Assembly (NCBI GenBank): GCA_013375495.1
Contig: JABXKC010000048.1
Location: 1 to 17,381, forward strand
Direction of reading: 5' to 3'
Length of the DNA: 17,381 bases
Source: Promethearchaeota archaeon
Lineage (GTDB): Archaea > Asgardarchaeota > Lokiarchaeia > Sigynarchaeales > SOKP01
Below, piece after piece: positions 1 through 8,636 of this stretch. The notes under the pieces are model-generated. The model saw only the letters and a program-made list of their open reading frames with translations, ran no database searches and had not been told where the DNA came from. A program made the position numbers and the translations under genes. Position 1 is the first letter of the stretch, and each line of letters begins with the position of its first letter.

Positions 1-300
1 ATCATATTCATATGCTCTGTCTGCATAATACTGCTCGATATCTTTATCAATTTTTCTTGACATGTATATGCAATTTTCGGTTAACTATTACTATATATTA
101 TTACATAATCTTATTTTATACTGAAATGAAAAATTTTCTGATTTACGGGCATAACCCACTTTTTTTATATATTTACATTTTAAAATCATCCAATATTTCG
201 TGATATAAGTGAAAACTTGTGAATTGTGAAATTATGACGAAAAGGGAGATAAAACAAATAAAAATAAATATTTGCAAATCTTCTTTTGGTATTGTTATTG
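1..300. other. AT-rich stretch without a gene
   Basis: No convincing coding region was found on either strand. The short open frames here are rich in Phe, Ile, Tyr and Leu codons, as expected from translating random AT-rich DNA, and none has a ribosome site. A 10-bp perfect palindrome, ATTTGCAAAT, lies at 270-279, about 30 bases before the probable TATA box of the next gene. In such AT-rich DNA it may be chance. An AAAGGGAGAT string at 241-250 looks like a ribosome site but has no start codon in range. Confidence 0.6.
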
Positions 301-312
301 GATTTATAAAAT
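301..312 (+). promoter_or_regulatory. Probable TATA box for the 353 gene
   Basis: The string TTTATAAA lies at 303-310, about 45 bases before the start codon at 353. Transcription would then begin near 330 and leave a leader of roughly 20-25 bases holding the GGTGA ribosome site at 348-352. The call rests on motif and spacing only. Confidence 0.45.
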
Positions 313-352
313 TTCTTGTAGGCTTTATGCTGGAATAATTTAAAGATGGTGA

Positions 353-1405
353 ATGATGCCTCAAAAAGGGAAATTACATTTTAAATTTAAGACTTATAAA
401 TCTGATGCTGCTCCCTTTTTCTTTTTTATCGATATTTTTCCTCCTAAACCAGATGGCTTTGATAAACCTCGTTCATCCTATTTGGCTAACCGAATCTGTG
501 AAAATCCAATAATGCCCTTACCAATGAGAGTTGATCGCGTTTTTAATGGAGAGAATTCAATAATACTCCGCCCTAATGATCCAATAGTTTTTCCAATTAA
601 TGAGTCTATTTCAGCAATAGTTAATCCCATCCCATTTTTACAGCTTGGGTTTGAAAAATTACTTTTTTATACCGAAATTAGATCATTTGAAAAGTTCTCT
701 CTATCACTCAAAAAAATAGGAGTTCAACGGTGGTGGGAAGCTACAAGATATCTTTATGGAAATCTAGCTCAAATTGAAGAAGATTTTTCAGCTTTCTTAA
801 ACGCTTATTTGTATACGATTGTAAAAGCAAAAATTAATGAAGAGGATATCATAGGAGCCGCTGTTGATTACTGTGATATAGTAAATAAAATTTGTAAAGA
901 GAGGCTGCTGAGAAATACTATATTAGTTCGAATCAATAATAATCAAGAAAATGTTAAATTGTTTAAAGAAAAAACAACCAAGTATCGCAATAGACTAAAA
1001 ACGGTTAGAAAAACGGAATATCATCCAGAACTTGTTGATATTGAGGTTTTTAATTTATCAGAAAACGGTTTTTCACACGAGGGAATTTTTAAAGACACAA
1101 TTGGTAAAAATTTTAAGAGTAATGTATTAAAATATATACCACTACTTTTTTACGATGATTTACAAGAATGTATACTACAGAATCTAAAATTAATTGAAAC
1201 AAATGAACTTGAAGTGCAATCTCCTTCCTATCTTTTAGATAAAAACGTAATTTTAATTCAAAAATCAGAAGATCTAAGCGAAAAAGAGTTAAATAAATAT
1301 AGTTGGTTAAGTAACTTAAGCGAAATTAATATTGGAACAACATATAATTTCTTGACTGAATCCATAAATCTGTTTTATAAGAGAAAAGAAACAGGAAAAA
1401 ATTAA
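353..1405 (+). CDS. Hypothetical soluble protein, family not recognised
   Basis: This is a 350-residue protein that I do not recognise. It has no signal peptide, no clear membrane helix and no nucleotide-binding or metal-binding motif. The N-terminal third is rich in Pro and Phe. The middle (about residues 120-200) looks helical, with a WWEATRYLY stretch, and residues 200-225 are strongly basic. Two ATG codons stand in tandem at 353 and 356. GGTGA at 348-352 touches the first, so the second (356) has the better spacing and may be the true start. The gene stands alone, convergent with the solute-binding protein gene, behind its own probable TATA box. Nothing links it to the transporter. It is probably real because of its length, ribosome site and ordinary amino acid content. 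Confidence 0.75.
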   Translation: MMPQKGKLHFKFKTYKSDAAPFFFFIDIFPPKPDGFDKPRSSYLANRICENPIMPLPMRVDRVFNGENSIILRPNDPIVFPINESISAIVNPIPFLQLGFEKLLFYTEIRSFEKFSLSLKKIGVQRWWEATRYLYGNLAQIEEDFSAFLNAYLYTIVKAKINEEDIIGAAVDYCDIVNKICKERLLRNTILVRINNNQENVKLFKEKTTKYRNRLKTVRKTEYHPELVDIEVFNLSENGFSHEGIFKDTIGKNFKSNVLKYIPLLFYDDLQECILQNLKLIETNELEVQSPSYLLDKNVILIQKSEDLSEKELNKYSWLSNLSEINIGTTYNFLTESINLFYKRKETGKN

Positions 1406-1429
1406 ATTTACTTCTGAATAATCGAGAAT

Positions 1430-1485
1430 ATTAGATAAAAAAAAAATAAAAAAGTTTTATTTTAATTAGTTAATTTTTTAGTATT
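1430..1485. terminator. Bidirectional A/T-rich terminator region
   Basis: Between two convergent genes lies a long A tract with one T (about 1437-1452), then TTTTATTTTAATTAGTTAATTTTTTAG-like sequence up to about 1480. Read from the plus strand the T runs could end the 353 gene. Read from the minus strand the A tract becomes a T run just past the stop of the binding-protein gene. Archaeal polymerase stops on T-rich runs without needing a hairpin, and none is seen. Confidence 0.5.
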
Positions 1486-1486
1486 T

Positions 1487-3775
1487 CTATAGTGTTTTCT
1501 TTTTCCTTATGAAATTGATAGCAATTCCGATAAAGGCTATTAGTGAACTAGCTAAAACAAATCCCATTGAAAATCCTGGAATTGCTTCCGGAGCAGTAGG
1601 ACTATATTTCACTAAATCAAAATGCAATATGTAATTCCAATCCCAACCAGTGTCCCAATCTTTATCCACTGCGCGTCCTATTAAATCGTTTCCTAAATAG
1701 AGCATTGGATATTGGTAATTCTGAGCCCAATCTGCCAATTCACTATAATATTGTACCTTTCCAGCAGAGTTTTGGAACCACAGTTTTGCAATCAAACCAT
1801 CACATGTAGCATTGTAATTAAAACCCATATTGGCACCCCCTTTATAGGGAAATGCGTAAGGATATGAATTGTAATCTGCTATATATCTACTATAAGGTGC
1901 AAATGCGGGAAATTCCGCACCCGTCGGAGTTCGCTCAATAATGCCAGTGCTTTGATAATACGCTTGAATGTATCCAAGATCATTAATCCGGTCGTGAAAA
2001 GGTTTAATTGCAAATCCGTCGTTGGATAATAAAGGCAGTTGACCTGCTAATATCGCAGGATAGGTACCGATCGTATCTTCAGTAGCATCTATGTCACACC
2101 CAATATCAGCGAGAGCGGATATCAACATAGAATAAGATTCAAGATGGGCGCCATCGTAATGATGTTCAAATGTGTAGATAGGATTACTACCTGCTACAGT
2201 GTTCCAATCGTCTGTTGTACTAGTCAAACCACGAGCTGCACAAATTCCCCCCCAGATTGGATCATCTAGAAGGGTTTGCCGCGCTATAGTGAGATCTGTA
2301 TCGGGTAAATTTACAGATGAGTCATAATATTCGTGAGTTGCTGCCACTAATCCCCCAGAACGCACTAAACGCCCTCCAAATAAATCTAGGTATGTATCGT
2401 AATCAAAAGCGTAAGAAAGCGCTTTCCTAAAGGCGCGACCAACTCCATGTACAGGCTTTAGAGTTCCATTTGCTTCTTTAAAATTAGCGGAGGATAAAAT
2501 TCCCCATTGAGTTAAATTGAAACCTACATCATACCAATACCGCAGATAGGATTCATCAGCACAATTTAAAACCAAAACTTCCCCGTAATTTTCCTGACCC
2601 ATGTCTATATACTCCAAGTTAGGAGCGGTTGCTACATCACTGTAACCAAGCGGTTCCCATGAATGATCATAAGCAAAGTCAATATCGCCTGTTACCAGCG
2701 CGGTGGTCCTTGCGTTATATCCTGATTCGTCATGACTAAAAGTGACTACTGCCACATTTGGAACCGTATGCCACCCTTTAGCCTGTTGAGCTGAAGCGTT
2801 CCACCAATCGTCAAATCTTGTCATTGTACCTGTATCTATAGAAAAATTATCAAACATATAGGGCCCCGTACCGATTAAATGTCCAGGGAAAGGAGATGTT
2901 GCGTTATTTTGTGGAAAGCCTGGAATATCTCCATAACCAAAGATAGGAACGTCAAAATAGTCTGCATAAGATTCCATGGAGATCATTCTCATAAACGCAT
3001 TTGATAAATACTGCGGGCCAGTACCCCAATCATTAAAGAATACTCTGACCGTTCCTCCTGATTGCTTGTTATCCAGTATGGTTATATTTGTAAATCGAGG
3101 AAAACGATTATAACCAAACGGGATATCCGCGTAAAAGGATTCTCCAAATCCAGGGTATTCACTAAGATATCCAAAGTCGTCAAAAGGAGGAGAGGGTTGA
3201 GATCCCCGTAATTTTGTTACGTTCCAAGACGCAGTTGCATAATCATCCCAATCACTTATACTCATCCAATAAAGCCCTCTGTTACCAGTCACAGCGGCAT
3301 CAACTGTACCACCAAGACAATAATTTATATTCCCCAAGGTGTACATGTGCCTATCAATATTCCATTTGCAAACTGTCGCGTTCCAATCTGAGCCATCGTG
3401 AAACTTAACGTTATCTCTGAGAGTAATATCCATATAATCAACTCCCTCATAGTTCATAAAACCTGCATCGTTCATTTCATCTAATCTTTCATGCATTGTC
3501 CAATTGGCTGCAAGTAATGGTACAAAATTATCGTAATCCCCAGTTTCCGCAGAATATGGCAACTCAAATAATCCTTCAAGAGCGTTATACCGGAAATAAT
3601 CCCCAGTACTTGCTCCAAAACAAGTACCATCCCAATTACCTATGGGGGCTGGTCCGACAGTTCCCACAGTAAAATTGGGTACCGTTCCTTGAGCTCTGAC
3701 ATTGAAAGGTAGAATTGGTAATACCATAGAAATAATAAATAGTGAAAAAATTAATCTTTTTGACCATTTTCTCAT
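1487..3775 (-). CDS. Extracellular solute-binding protein, family 5 (Dpp/Opp type), membrane-anchored
   Basis: This 762-residue protein is the likely substrate receptor of the ABC importer encoded divergently from it. Residues 1-28 form a signal peptide: a basic start (RKWSKR), a hydrophobic core and a likely cut after VRA before QG. Family features include DNVKFHDGSDWNA (121-133), close to the family's KFhDG.pfta motif, and IGTGPYMF (301-308), close to its GTGPY motif. The C-terminus has an IPGF motif at 732-735, a hydrophobic helix (about 736-756) and a basic RKKK tail. That pattern matches archaeal PGF-CTERM-like surface anchors, so the protein is probably held on the outer face of the membrane. 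It is longer than usual bacterial members (about 500-600 residues). The substrate is unknown: the family binds peptides, nickel, sugars and others. The ATG at 3775 has an AGGAGA ribosome site at 3785-3790. Confidence 0.9.
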   Translation of the reverse strand: MRKWSKRLIFSLFIISMVLPILPFNVRAQGTVPNFTVGTVGPAPIGNWDGTCFGASTGDYFRYNALEGLFELPYSAETGDYDNFVPLLAANWTMHERLDEMNDAGFMNYEGVDYMDITLRDNVKFHDGSDWNATVCKWNIDRHMYTLGNINYCLGGTVDAAVTGNRGLYWMSISDWDDYATASWNVTKLRGSQPSPPFDDFGYLSEYPGFGESFYADIPFGYNRFPRFTNITILDNKQSGGTVRVFFNDWGTGPQYLSNAFMRMISMESYADYFDVPIFGYGDIPGFPQNNATSPFPGHLIGTGPYMFDNFSIDTGTMTRFDDWWNASAQQAKGWHTVPNVAVVTFSHDESGYNARTTALVTGDIDFAYDHSWEPLGYSDVATAPNLEYIDMGQENYGEVLVLNCADESYLRYWYDVGFNLTQWGILSSANFKEANGTLKPVHGVGRAFRKALSYAFDYDTYLDLFGGRLVRSGGLVAATHEYYDSSVNLPDTDLTIARQTLLDDPIWGGICAARGLTSTTDDWNTVAGSNPIYTFEHHYDGAHLESYSMLISALADIGCDIDATEDTIGTYPAILAGQLPLLSNDGFAIKPFHDRINDLGYIQAYYQSTGIIERTPTGAEFPAFAPYSRYIADYNSYPYAFPYKGGANMGFNYNATCDGLIAKLWFQNSAGKVQYYSELADWAQNYQYPMLYLGNDLIGRAVDKDWDTGWDWNYILHFDLVKYSPTAPEAIPGFSMGFVLASSLIAFIGIAINFIRKKKTL

Positions 3776-3784
3776 TCTTACTAT

Positions 3785-3790
3785 TCTCCT
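3785..3790 (-). promoter_or_regulatory. Ribosome binding site of the solute-binding protein gene
   Basis: Read on the minus strand this is AGGAGA, nine bases before the ATG at 3775. It fixes the start in front of the signal peptide. Confidence 0.6.
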
Positions 3791-3844
3791 TATTTTTTTT
3801 GTTAAATTAATCTTCTATTTTTTTGGTAAAATTATTGTATTAAC

Positions 3845-3872
3845 TTAATTTACGATGTAAATTTATTTAAAG
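3845..3872 (-). promoter_or_regulatory. Promoter with inverted-repeat operator, copy 1 (solute-binding protein side)
   Basis: On the minus strand this reads TTTAAATAAATTTAC, then A, then TCGTAAATT (3871 down to 3847). TTTAAATA is a good TATA box for the binding-protein gene and places transcription start near 3842. An inverted repeat follows it directly: AATTTAC, a 3-base spacer, GTAAATT (perfect over 7 bp, 8 of 9 if extended). A repressor here would cover the space between TATA box and start site. The same 25-bp string with one mismatch lies before the GRE gene at 12210-12234. The plus-strand transporter operon begins from the other side of this region, so one site could control both directions. 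Confidence 0.65.
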
Positions 3873-3880
3873 CTTGTGGA

Positions 3881-3891
3881 ATTATATATTT
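3881..3891 (+). promoter_or_regulatory. Probable TATA box for the transporter operon
   Basis: TTATATATTT follows the purine-rich GTGGAA, which could serve as a BRE. It lies about 70 bases before the first gene of the plus-strand operon and would place transcription start near 3910. It lies about 18 bases beyond the operator at 3845-3865, so a regulator bound there could also affect this promoter. Confidence 0.45.
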
Positions 3892-3957
3892 AAACATTTG
3901 TGAAACTTATAACTACTGCTAACAAAATTGTGGAATAGAGAAGAATTATAAGGAATT

Positions 3958-4545
3958 TTGATTTTTTTAATCAAATTTAATATTAAAAAATCTCGATTTA
4001 AGATAATGTTGCAAGACGAGGAAACTCAATTTAGAACTATCAATAACGAGAAGAAAGGTAATATAAAAATCAATTGGGGCCGTCAAGGTGGCGTTTTTTT
4101 GGTTTATACAATTGTATTACTAGGATATTATGGTCTTGTTGTTAACATCGTTATGGTTGAAGAGTGGATCTCCCTTACGTCACAAACTTGGATAAGTTTT
4201 ACTGAAATGGAAAGAACGGTGTTATTTTGGACATATGAAGCGTATGTAGATACATTCTTTTTGCCTTTTATATTATTATTTATTACTTGTTTTTTATTAA
4301 CATATAAGGAGGAAATTCCGCACTACGGAATAAAAGCGTCAATCTGGCTTGTGCCTTGTATAATTGTTGAAGCTTTTATTTTGTATGTAATCATGTTTGG
4401 GTTTAGTCTGGAGCCATTTATTTTACAATTTGGAAATTGGAAGGGTTATTTACATATTATTATATTATTTGCCATTACGCTCTCTGGTGCTATAAGCGGT
4501 ATGAAAGTCAAACAATTTATTAAGTCAAAAAGAAATATATACTAA
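3958..4545 (+). CDS. Four-helix membrane protein, first gene of the ABC transporter operon
   Basis: This is a protein of up to 195 residues with four predicted membrane helices (about 46-67, 97-116, 128-149 and 164-182). Basic ends on the N-terminal segment, the 117-127 loop and the C-terminal tail (KVKQFIKSKRN) put both termini inside. I do not recognise the family and see no catalytic motif. It sits 42 bases before the permease gene on the same strand, so it is probably co-transcribed and may be an accessory subunit of the importer. The start is uncertain. TTG at 3958 has AAGGA at 3950-3954 in front, a little close. ATG at 4006 would remove 16 basic residues but has no clear ribosome site. 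Confidence 0.7.
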   Translation: MIFLIKFNIKKSRFKIMLQDEETQFRTINNEKKGNIKINWGRQGGVFLVYTIVLLGYYGLVVNIVMVEEWISLTSQTWISFTEMERTVLFWTYEAYVDTFFLPFILLFITCFLLTYKEEIPHYGIKASIWLVPCIIVEAFILYVIMFGFSLEPFILQFGNWKGYLHIIILFAITLSGAISGMKVKQFIKSKRNIY

Positions 4546-4587
4546 ACAACATAAAGTATATTTTTATATGAAAAAAGGGAGAAAAAG

Positions 4588-5658
4588 ATGGCTAAACAAC
4601 CAAAAAATATGATAAAATATATCATCAAACGGATATTAATGATGATTCCGATGTTGATAATTGTTCTATCTATTTGCTGGGGCTTATCGTATTTAATGGT
4701 TGAACAAAATTTAGTTAACCCAGTTGCCGGTAGATTGGGTGGTACACTCGATCCTGATGTTATTGAAGCAGAATTAAGGAGAATTGGATATTATGACCCT
4801 TGGTTCGTGCAGCTTGCTACATATTTTAAAAATTTCTTTACCGGAAATTGGGGTTCTTCTTATTTAATTGCACAGGATAAACCAGTAATAGATTTAATTT
4901 CGGAAATATTTCCAAGAACTATAGAATTAATGATAATCCCAATAATACTAAGTCCTATTATCGCAGTTAAACTTGGAGTTGCTTCTGCTACCCATAAGGA
5001 TAAAATAAAAGATGTAGGTGTTAGAACTGTTGCAATCTTAGGAGCGGGATTCCCTATCTTCTGGGTTGCTGACTTGCTCCAACGCTTTTTTGGATATTAT
5101 ATAAGTAATTTTACATATAAAAGCTTTGATATCCCCGCTTTTTTCACAAATACTCCTGGCTTAAAAAATCCTCCATCATCTATAACAGGATTTCGGATTA
5201 TTGATAGCATACTAGCTGATAACCAAATTTATTTGTGGGATACAATTATACATTTGATACTTCCAGCGATATGTATAACTTTCGTCTCATTGGCGAGTAT
5301 GACAAGACAAACGCGATCAAGCATGTTGGATGTTTTAAATCAAGATTATATTAGAACTGCCCGAGCTAAAGGTGTGTTAGAACAAGACGTAATAAATAAA
5401 CACGCTATTCGTAACGCATTACTGCCTGTCAGTAATCTTATCGTAGCGGGCACAGCAACGGCGTTATTAGGATCTTTTTTTATTGAAATAGTTTTTAATT
5501 ATAAAGGTTATGGTTATTACATGGTTATTTCTATAATAACAGGAGATTACCTAGTTACCCTTGGGCTCTTAGTATTTGCGACTATAATAATCCTTTCGGG
5601 GACATTAATCGCAGATGTACTTTATACCATTATTGATCCTCGTATTACTTACCAATAG
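4588..5658 (+). CDS. ABC transporter permease, DppB/OppB type
   Basis: This is a 356-residue integral membrane permease of the peptide/nickel importer class. It starts with a basic segment and a first helix (about 12-36). An extracellular domain follows with the family pattern YYDPWFVQ..YF, then NWGSSYL (about 68-93). The remaining helices lie from about 111 onward. The cytoplasmic coupling (EAA) loop that contacts the ATPase is visible as DYIRTARAKG (253-262), and the chain ends in IIDPRITYQ, close to the usual DPR ending. GGGAG at 4577-4581 stands six bases before the ATG, which supports this start. It would pair with the next gene's product to form the translocation channel. Confidence 0.93.
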   Translation: MAKQPKNMIKYIIKRILMMIPMLIIVLSICWGLSYLMVEQNLVNPVAGRLGGTLDPDVIEAELRRIGYYDPWFVQLATYFKNFFTGNWGSSYLIAQDKPVIDLISEIFPRTIELMIIPIILSPIIAVKLGVASATHKDKIKDVGVRTVAILGAGFPIFWVADLLQRFFGYYISNFTYKSFDIPAFFTNTPGLKNPPSSITGFRIIDSILADNQIYLWDTIIHLILPAICITFVSLASMTRQTRSSMLDVLNQDYIRTARAKGVLEQDVINKHAIRNALLPVSNLIVAGTATALLGSFFIEIVFNYKGYGYYMVISIITGDYLVTLGLLVFATIIILSGTLIADVLYTIIDPRITYQ

Positions 5659-5711
5659 CAAAAATTGAGAGATGATTTAAGATATCAGAAATAGTCTTAA
5701 AAGGAAAAGAT

Positions 5712-6683
5712 GTGGAGGAGCACGTAACATCGAAATCGTTAAGAAAAATGAGATTTCTTCGCTTTTTAAAGTTTTATTTAATTCCTGGTTGGCGGGATCC
5801 CGAATTTTCTGCGCAAGAATATCAGATTGAAAAAATAACATCTAAAAGGAGATTGTTTCGACACCTTATTAAACCTCTTACAATAGTAGGAATAATATTG
5901 ATTTTATATATTTCTGTATTAGCTATATTTGCACCTGTACTTACTATCTATCCATTACAAGACCTAGTTATACCACATGTTCCGGATTTTCCAGATGTTT
6001 TTGCTCCTCCATCAGCGGAACATCCGTTAGGGACAACATATAATGGATATGATGTTTTAGCTAGAATTATTTGGGGGGCTAGAACTACAATTTTATCATC
6101 GTTAATCCCCGTAACAATTTCTATTGTTGGAGGTCTTACTATAGGCATCTTTTCTGCTTATTTTGGTGGAGTTATTGACTATCTCATAATGCGCTTTGTA
6201 GACTTATTCTACGCTTTTCCAACATTGATACTCATTGTCATAATTACTCCTATGGTTGGTAGCGATTTATTAACCACTCTTATTATTTACGGAATTCTTT
6301 TTGTACCATATAATATTAGGTTCATGCGATCACTTGTTTTCCAAGTAAAGCAACTTGAATATGTTCAAGCAGCAAAAGTAGGTGGTGCGTCACGGTTTAT
6401 TGTGATGTTTAAGCACATATTGCCAAATGCGGTATCCCCAATGCTAGTATCTTTTTTTGGAGGTGCCGCAGTAGCAATAATAGGTTTAGCAGGTCTTGCA
6501 TTTATAGGATTCTCAGACAATTCTGTAGCAAGCTGGGGTATTGATATTTTATGGGCTCGAGGTAAATATACTAATCTCAGTGCTGCTGTTTGGCCTGGAT
6601 TGTTTATTGCAATTGCTGCCATAGGATTTATACTCGTTGGAGATGGATTTCGAGATGCATTAGATCCACGATTAAAATTATAA
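5712..6683 (+). CDS. ABC transporter permease, DppC/OppC type
   Basis: This is a 323-residue partner permease. It has an N-terminal cytoplasmic segment of about 50 residues and a first helix (56-78). Next comes the family signature around HPLGTTYNGYDVLARIIWGAR (104-124), where bacterial members read HPLGTD..GRD. A helix block follows, then the EAA loop with EYVQAAKVGGAS (216-227) and HILPNA (235-240). The end is DALDPRLKL, typical of DppC. The start is GTG at 5712 with AAGGA at 5701-5705 at good spacing. An overlapping ATG at 5710 is in another frame. The gap to the preceding permease gene is 53 bases, which fits one operon. Confidence 0.93.
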   Translation: MEEHVTSKSLRKMRFLRFLKFYLIPGWRDPEFSAQEYQIEKITSKRRLFRHLIKPLTIVGIILILYISVLAIFAPVLTIYPLQDLVIPHVPDFPDVFAPPSAEHPLGTTYNGYDVLARIIWGARTTILSSLIPVTISIVGGLTIGIFSAYFGGVIDYLIMRFVDLFYAFPTLILIVIITPMVGSDLLTTLIIYGILFVPYNIRFMRSLVFQVKQLEYVQAAKVGGASRFIVMFKHILPNAVSPMLVSFFGGAAVAIIGLAGLAFIGFSDNSVASWGIDILWARGKYTNLSAAVWPGLFIAIAAIGFILVGDGFRDALDPRLKL

Positions 6684-6685
6684 AA

Positions 6686-6722
6686 AAGGGGATTAAAAGT
6701 TTTAAATACAATATATCAAACT
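6686..6722 (+). promoter_or_regulatory. Ribosome site set oddly far from the ATPase start codon
   Basis: A strong AAGGGGAT lies at 6686-6693, but the first usual start codon in frame is GTG at 6723, about 30 bases on. The frame is open across the gap and would code VLNTIYQT before the called start, beginning at a GTT codon (6699) at the expected distance. The nearby crotonase gene has a similar leader (AAAAAAGGTGATTAA) with ATG three bases after it. Either the start codon is unusual, a base is miscalled, or GTG 6723 is used with poor spacing. Confidence 0.4.
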
Positions 6723-8636
6723 GTGTTTGGATTAAATTACGGAAAAGCATTAATTGAGTCAATTATTATTGCGTTTGTAATATATTTAATTTCAAACTTT
6801 ATCAATAATCAAATTCCTGAGGATCAGCAACACTCAAAGAAAGTATTTAAGAAACGTTCAGGGCTAATTTGTCTTATATTATTAGGCATTATCTTTGGTG
6901 TTAAATCTCTTTTTGAAACTTTATGGCTTTTCAATCCCATATTTTTAGCTTTCAATAATAATGCTGTATCGTTCGCAATTATAACTACCATCTATTATTT
7001 TCTATATAGGAAAATAGTAGAAAAGGATAGTCCATTTATTAAAATATTTAAACTATTTATTGTAATAACTTGGATAATTTCGATAATATTTATTTCAATT
7101 CCTCTCTTAGGACTTGAAAGACTTCAAGGAGAAGACCCTGTATTAGTTGACATATTTTACCTTGGATTTATATGGGCGGGTTTTACAGTTGTTTTTGATA
7201 TGCTCGTGACAATGCTAATAAATAGACTTCTTCCAATTGAGAAAAGAATTCCTAAAACACCTTTAAAATATTCCATGTTTTCTGGTGGACTGATCTCATT
7301 TGGAATTTGGTCAATTCAATTAGTAATCTTTGAATTATATGTGAATAGATTATTTGGAGTAATAATATATAAACAGGACATTCGTATGTTAATTATCATT
7401 GTTTGTGGTCTTTATGCTTTCATATTTTATATATCGTTGAAAAAGAAATTTATGCCAAGCGCTCAGGAGAAAAGCAATTTAAAACTCCAAAGAGCCTTAG
7501 AATTGGTCAAAGAGAAAACCTTAGAAAGCTCTAAAGTAAATGGCAATCACATTATCCTTAATGTGAAAGACCTCACTACCTATTTTTATACGGAAGAGGG
7601 CGTTGTACGGGCAGTAGAAGATGTTTCTTTTAAAATTTATGAAGGTGAAGTTCTTGGTCTTGTAGGCGAAACCGGTTGTGGAAAATCTGTTACCGCTTTG
7701 TCCATTGTTCAACTAATTCGTCCTCCAGGAAAAAGAGAAAAAGGAGATATCGTTTTCAGTGGAGAAAATCTATCTCTAAAATCTGAATCAGAAATGCTAA
7801 AATACCGTGGAAAAGAAATTACTATGATTTTTCAAGATCCGCTTAATTCGCTTAACCCAGTTTTTAAAGTAGGTAAACAAATATCGGAAGTATTTTTACT
7901 GCATATGGAAAACGAAATGCTTGTCGAAACTTCTAAATTTCCTGATAAGAGTTTATATAGCATTACTCGAGAATGGAGTATAGCCCTTTTAAAAGACTTA
8001 AATATACCCGTTCCTGAAGTAATTTTTGATAGATATCCTCACGAATTAAGTGGTGGTATGCGGCAAAGAGTTCAGATTGCGATGGGATTGGCATGTAGAC
8101 CTAAATTACTAATTGCTGATGAACCGACTACTGCGTTAGATGTCACAATACAAAATCAAATTCTCAAGCTTATGAAAGAACTACGTAAGAAATACAATAC
8201 TAGTATATTATATATTACACACGATTTAGGACTTATCTCTAAAATGTGTGATCGTGTTGCTGTAATGTATAGTGGATCTATTGTTGAATATGGAGATATA
8301 AAGAAAATATTAATTAGCCCGTACCATCCATATACCCGAGGACTTATAGCTTCTGTTCCTATTGTTGGAAAAAAACAAATTAGACTTGATGTTATACGGG
8401 GAGTAGTCCCAAATCTAATTTATCCCCCTTCGGGATGTAGATTTCATCCTAGATGTAAATATTGTTTCGATCCTTGTGATTCAATAGTTCCAAAACAAAA
8501 TGAGGTTGATAAGGATTATTTTGTAGCATGCCATCTCTATAATCCAGAATATAAACATTTAGCAGAAATTACTATAAAGAAAGTAGAAGGAGAAGATAAG
8601 TTGGATAATAAACATAAAGTAGAGGAGATGTTATGA
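6723..8636 (+). CDS. Dpp/OppD-type ABC ATPase with seven-helix N-terminal membrane domain
   Basis: This 637-residue protein is about twice the usual DppD length. Residues 1-240 hold about seven membrane helices (7-26, 47-70, 81-95, 109-129, 143-166, 184-206, 221-239). Basic loops alternate as expected for an outside N-terminus and a cytoplasmic C-terminus. A charged linker (241-275) joins them to the ATPase. The ATPase has a Walker A GETGCGKS (315-322), Q-loop Q371, signature LSGGM (442-446), Walker B with D466-E467 and switch His500. The C-terminal oligopeptide-transporter tail has Cys572, 578, 581, 585 and 603, a pattern that in some OppD proteins holds an iron-sulfur cluster. All ATPase motifs are intact. 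The gene overlaps the next by four bases (ATGA). Normal DppD is a soluble subunit, so the fused membrane domain is the odd part. The exact start is uncertain. Confidence 0.9.
   Translation: MFGLNYGKALIESIIIAFVIYLISNFINNQIPEDQQHSKKVFKKRSGLICLILLGIIFGVKSLFETLWLFNPIFLAFNNNAVSFAIITTIYYFLYRKIVEKDSPFIKIFKLFIVITWIISIIFISIPLLGLERLQGEDPVLVDIFYLGFIWAGFTVVFDMLVTMLINRLLPIEKRIPKTPLKYSMFSGGLISFGIWSIQLVIFELYVNRLFGVIIYKQDIRMLIIIVCGLYAFIFYISLKKKFMPSAQEKSNLKLQRALELVKEKTLESSKVNGNHIILNVKDLTTYFYTEEGVVRAVEDVSFKIYEGEVLGLVGETGCGKSVTALSIVQLIRPPGKREKGDIVFSGENLSLKSESEMLKYRGKEITMIFQDPLNSLNPVFKVGKQISEVFLLHMENEMLVETSKFPDKSLYSITREWSIALLKDLNIPVPEVIFDRYPHELSGGMRQRVQIAMGLACRPKLLIADEPTTALDVTIQNQILKLMKELRKKYNTSILYITHDLGLISKMCDRVAVMYSGSIVEYGDIKKILISPYHPYTRGLIASVPIVGKKQIRLDVIRGVVPNLIYPPSGCRFHPRCKYCFDPCDSIVPKQNEVDKDYFVACHLYNPEYKHLAEITIKKVEGEDKLDNKHKVEEML

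Noticed and set aside
138..149. TTCTGATTTACG occurs here and near 17167-17178, suggesting a repeat or half operator
   Set aside because: The identity stops after about 12 bases and the second copy lies across the oxidoreductase stop codon; no inverted partner is present.
12..203. A 63-codon open frame at the left edge
   Set aside because: No ribosome site, and a composition typical of translated random AT-rich DNA.
173..364. A 63-codon minus-strand frame before the first gene
   Set aside because: It overlaps the promoter and start of the 353 gene, has no ribosome site and shows no family feature.
1403..1414. A 12-base string, TAAATTTACTTC, identical to the left half of the GRE operator
   Set aside because: The second arm is missing (TGAATAATC follows) and it lies at the 3' end of a gene, not at a promoter. 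Most likely chance in AT-rich DNA.
2243..2252. A run of seven C within the binding-protein gene, a possible phase-variable or error-prone spot
   Set aside because: The frame is intact on both sides and the translated sequence reads on normally; nothing indicates slippage.
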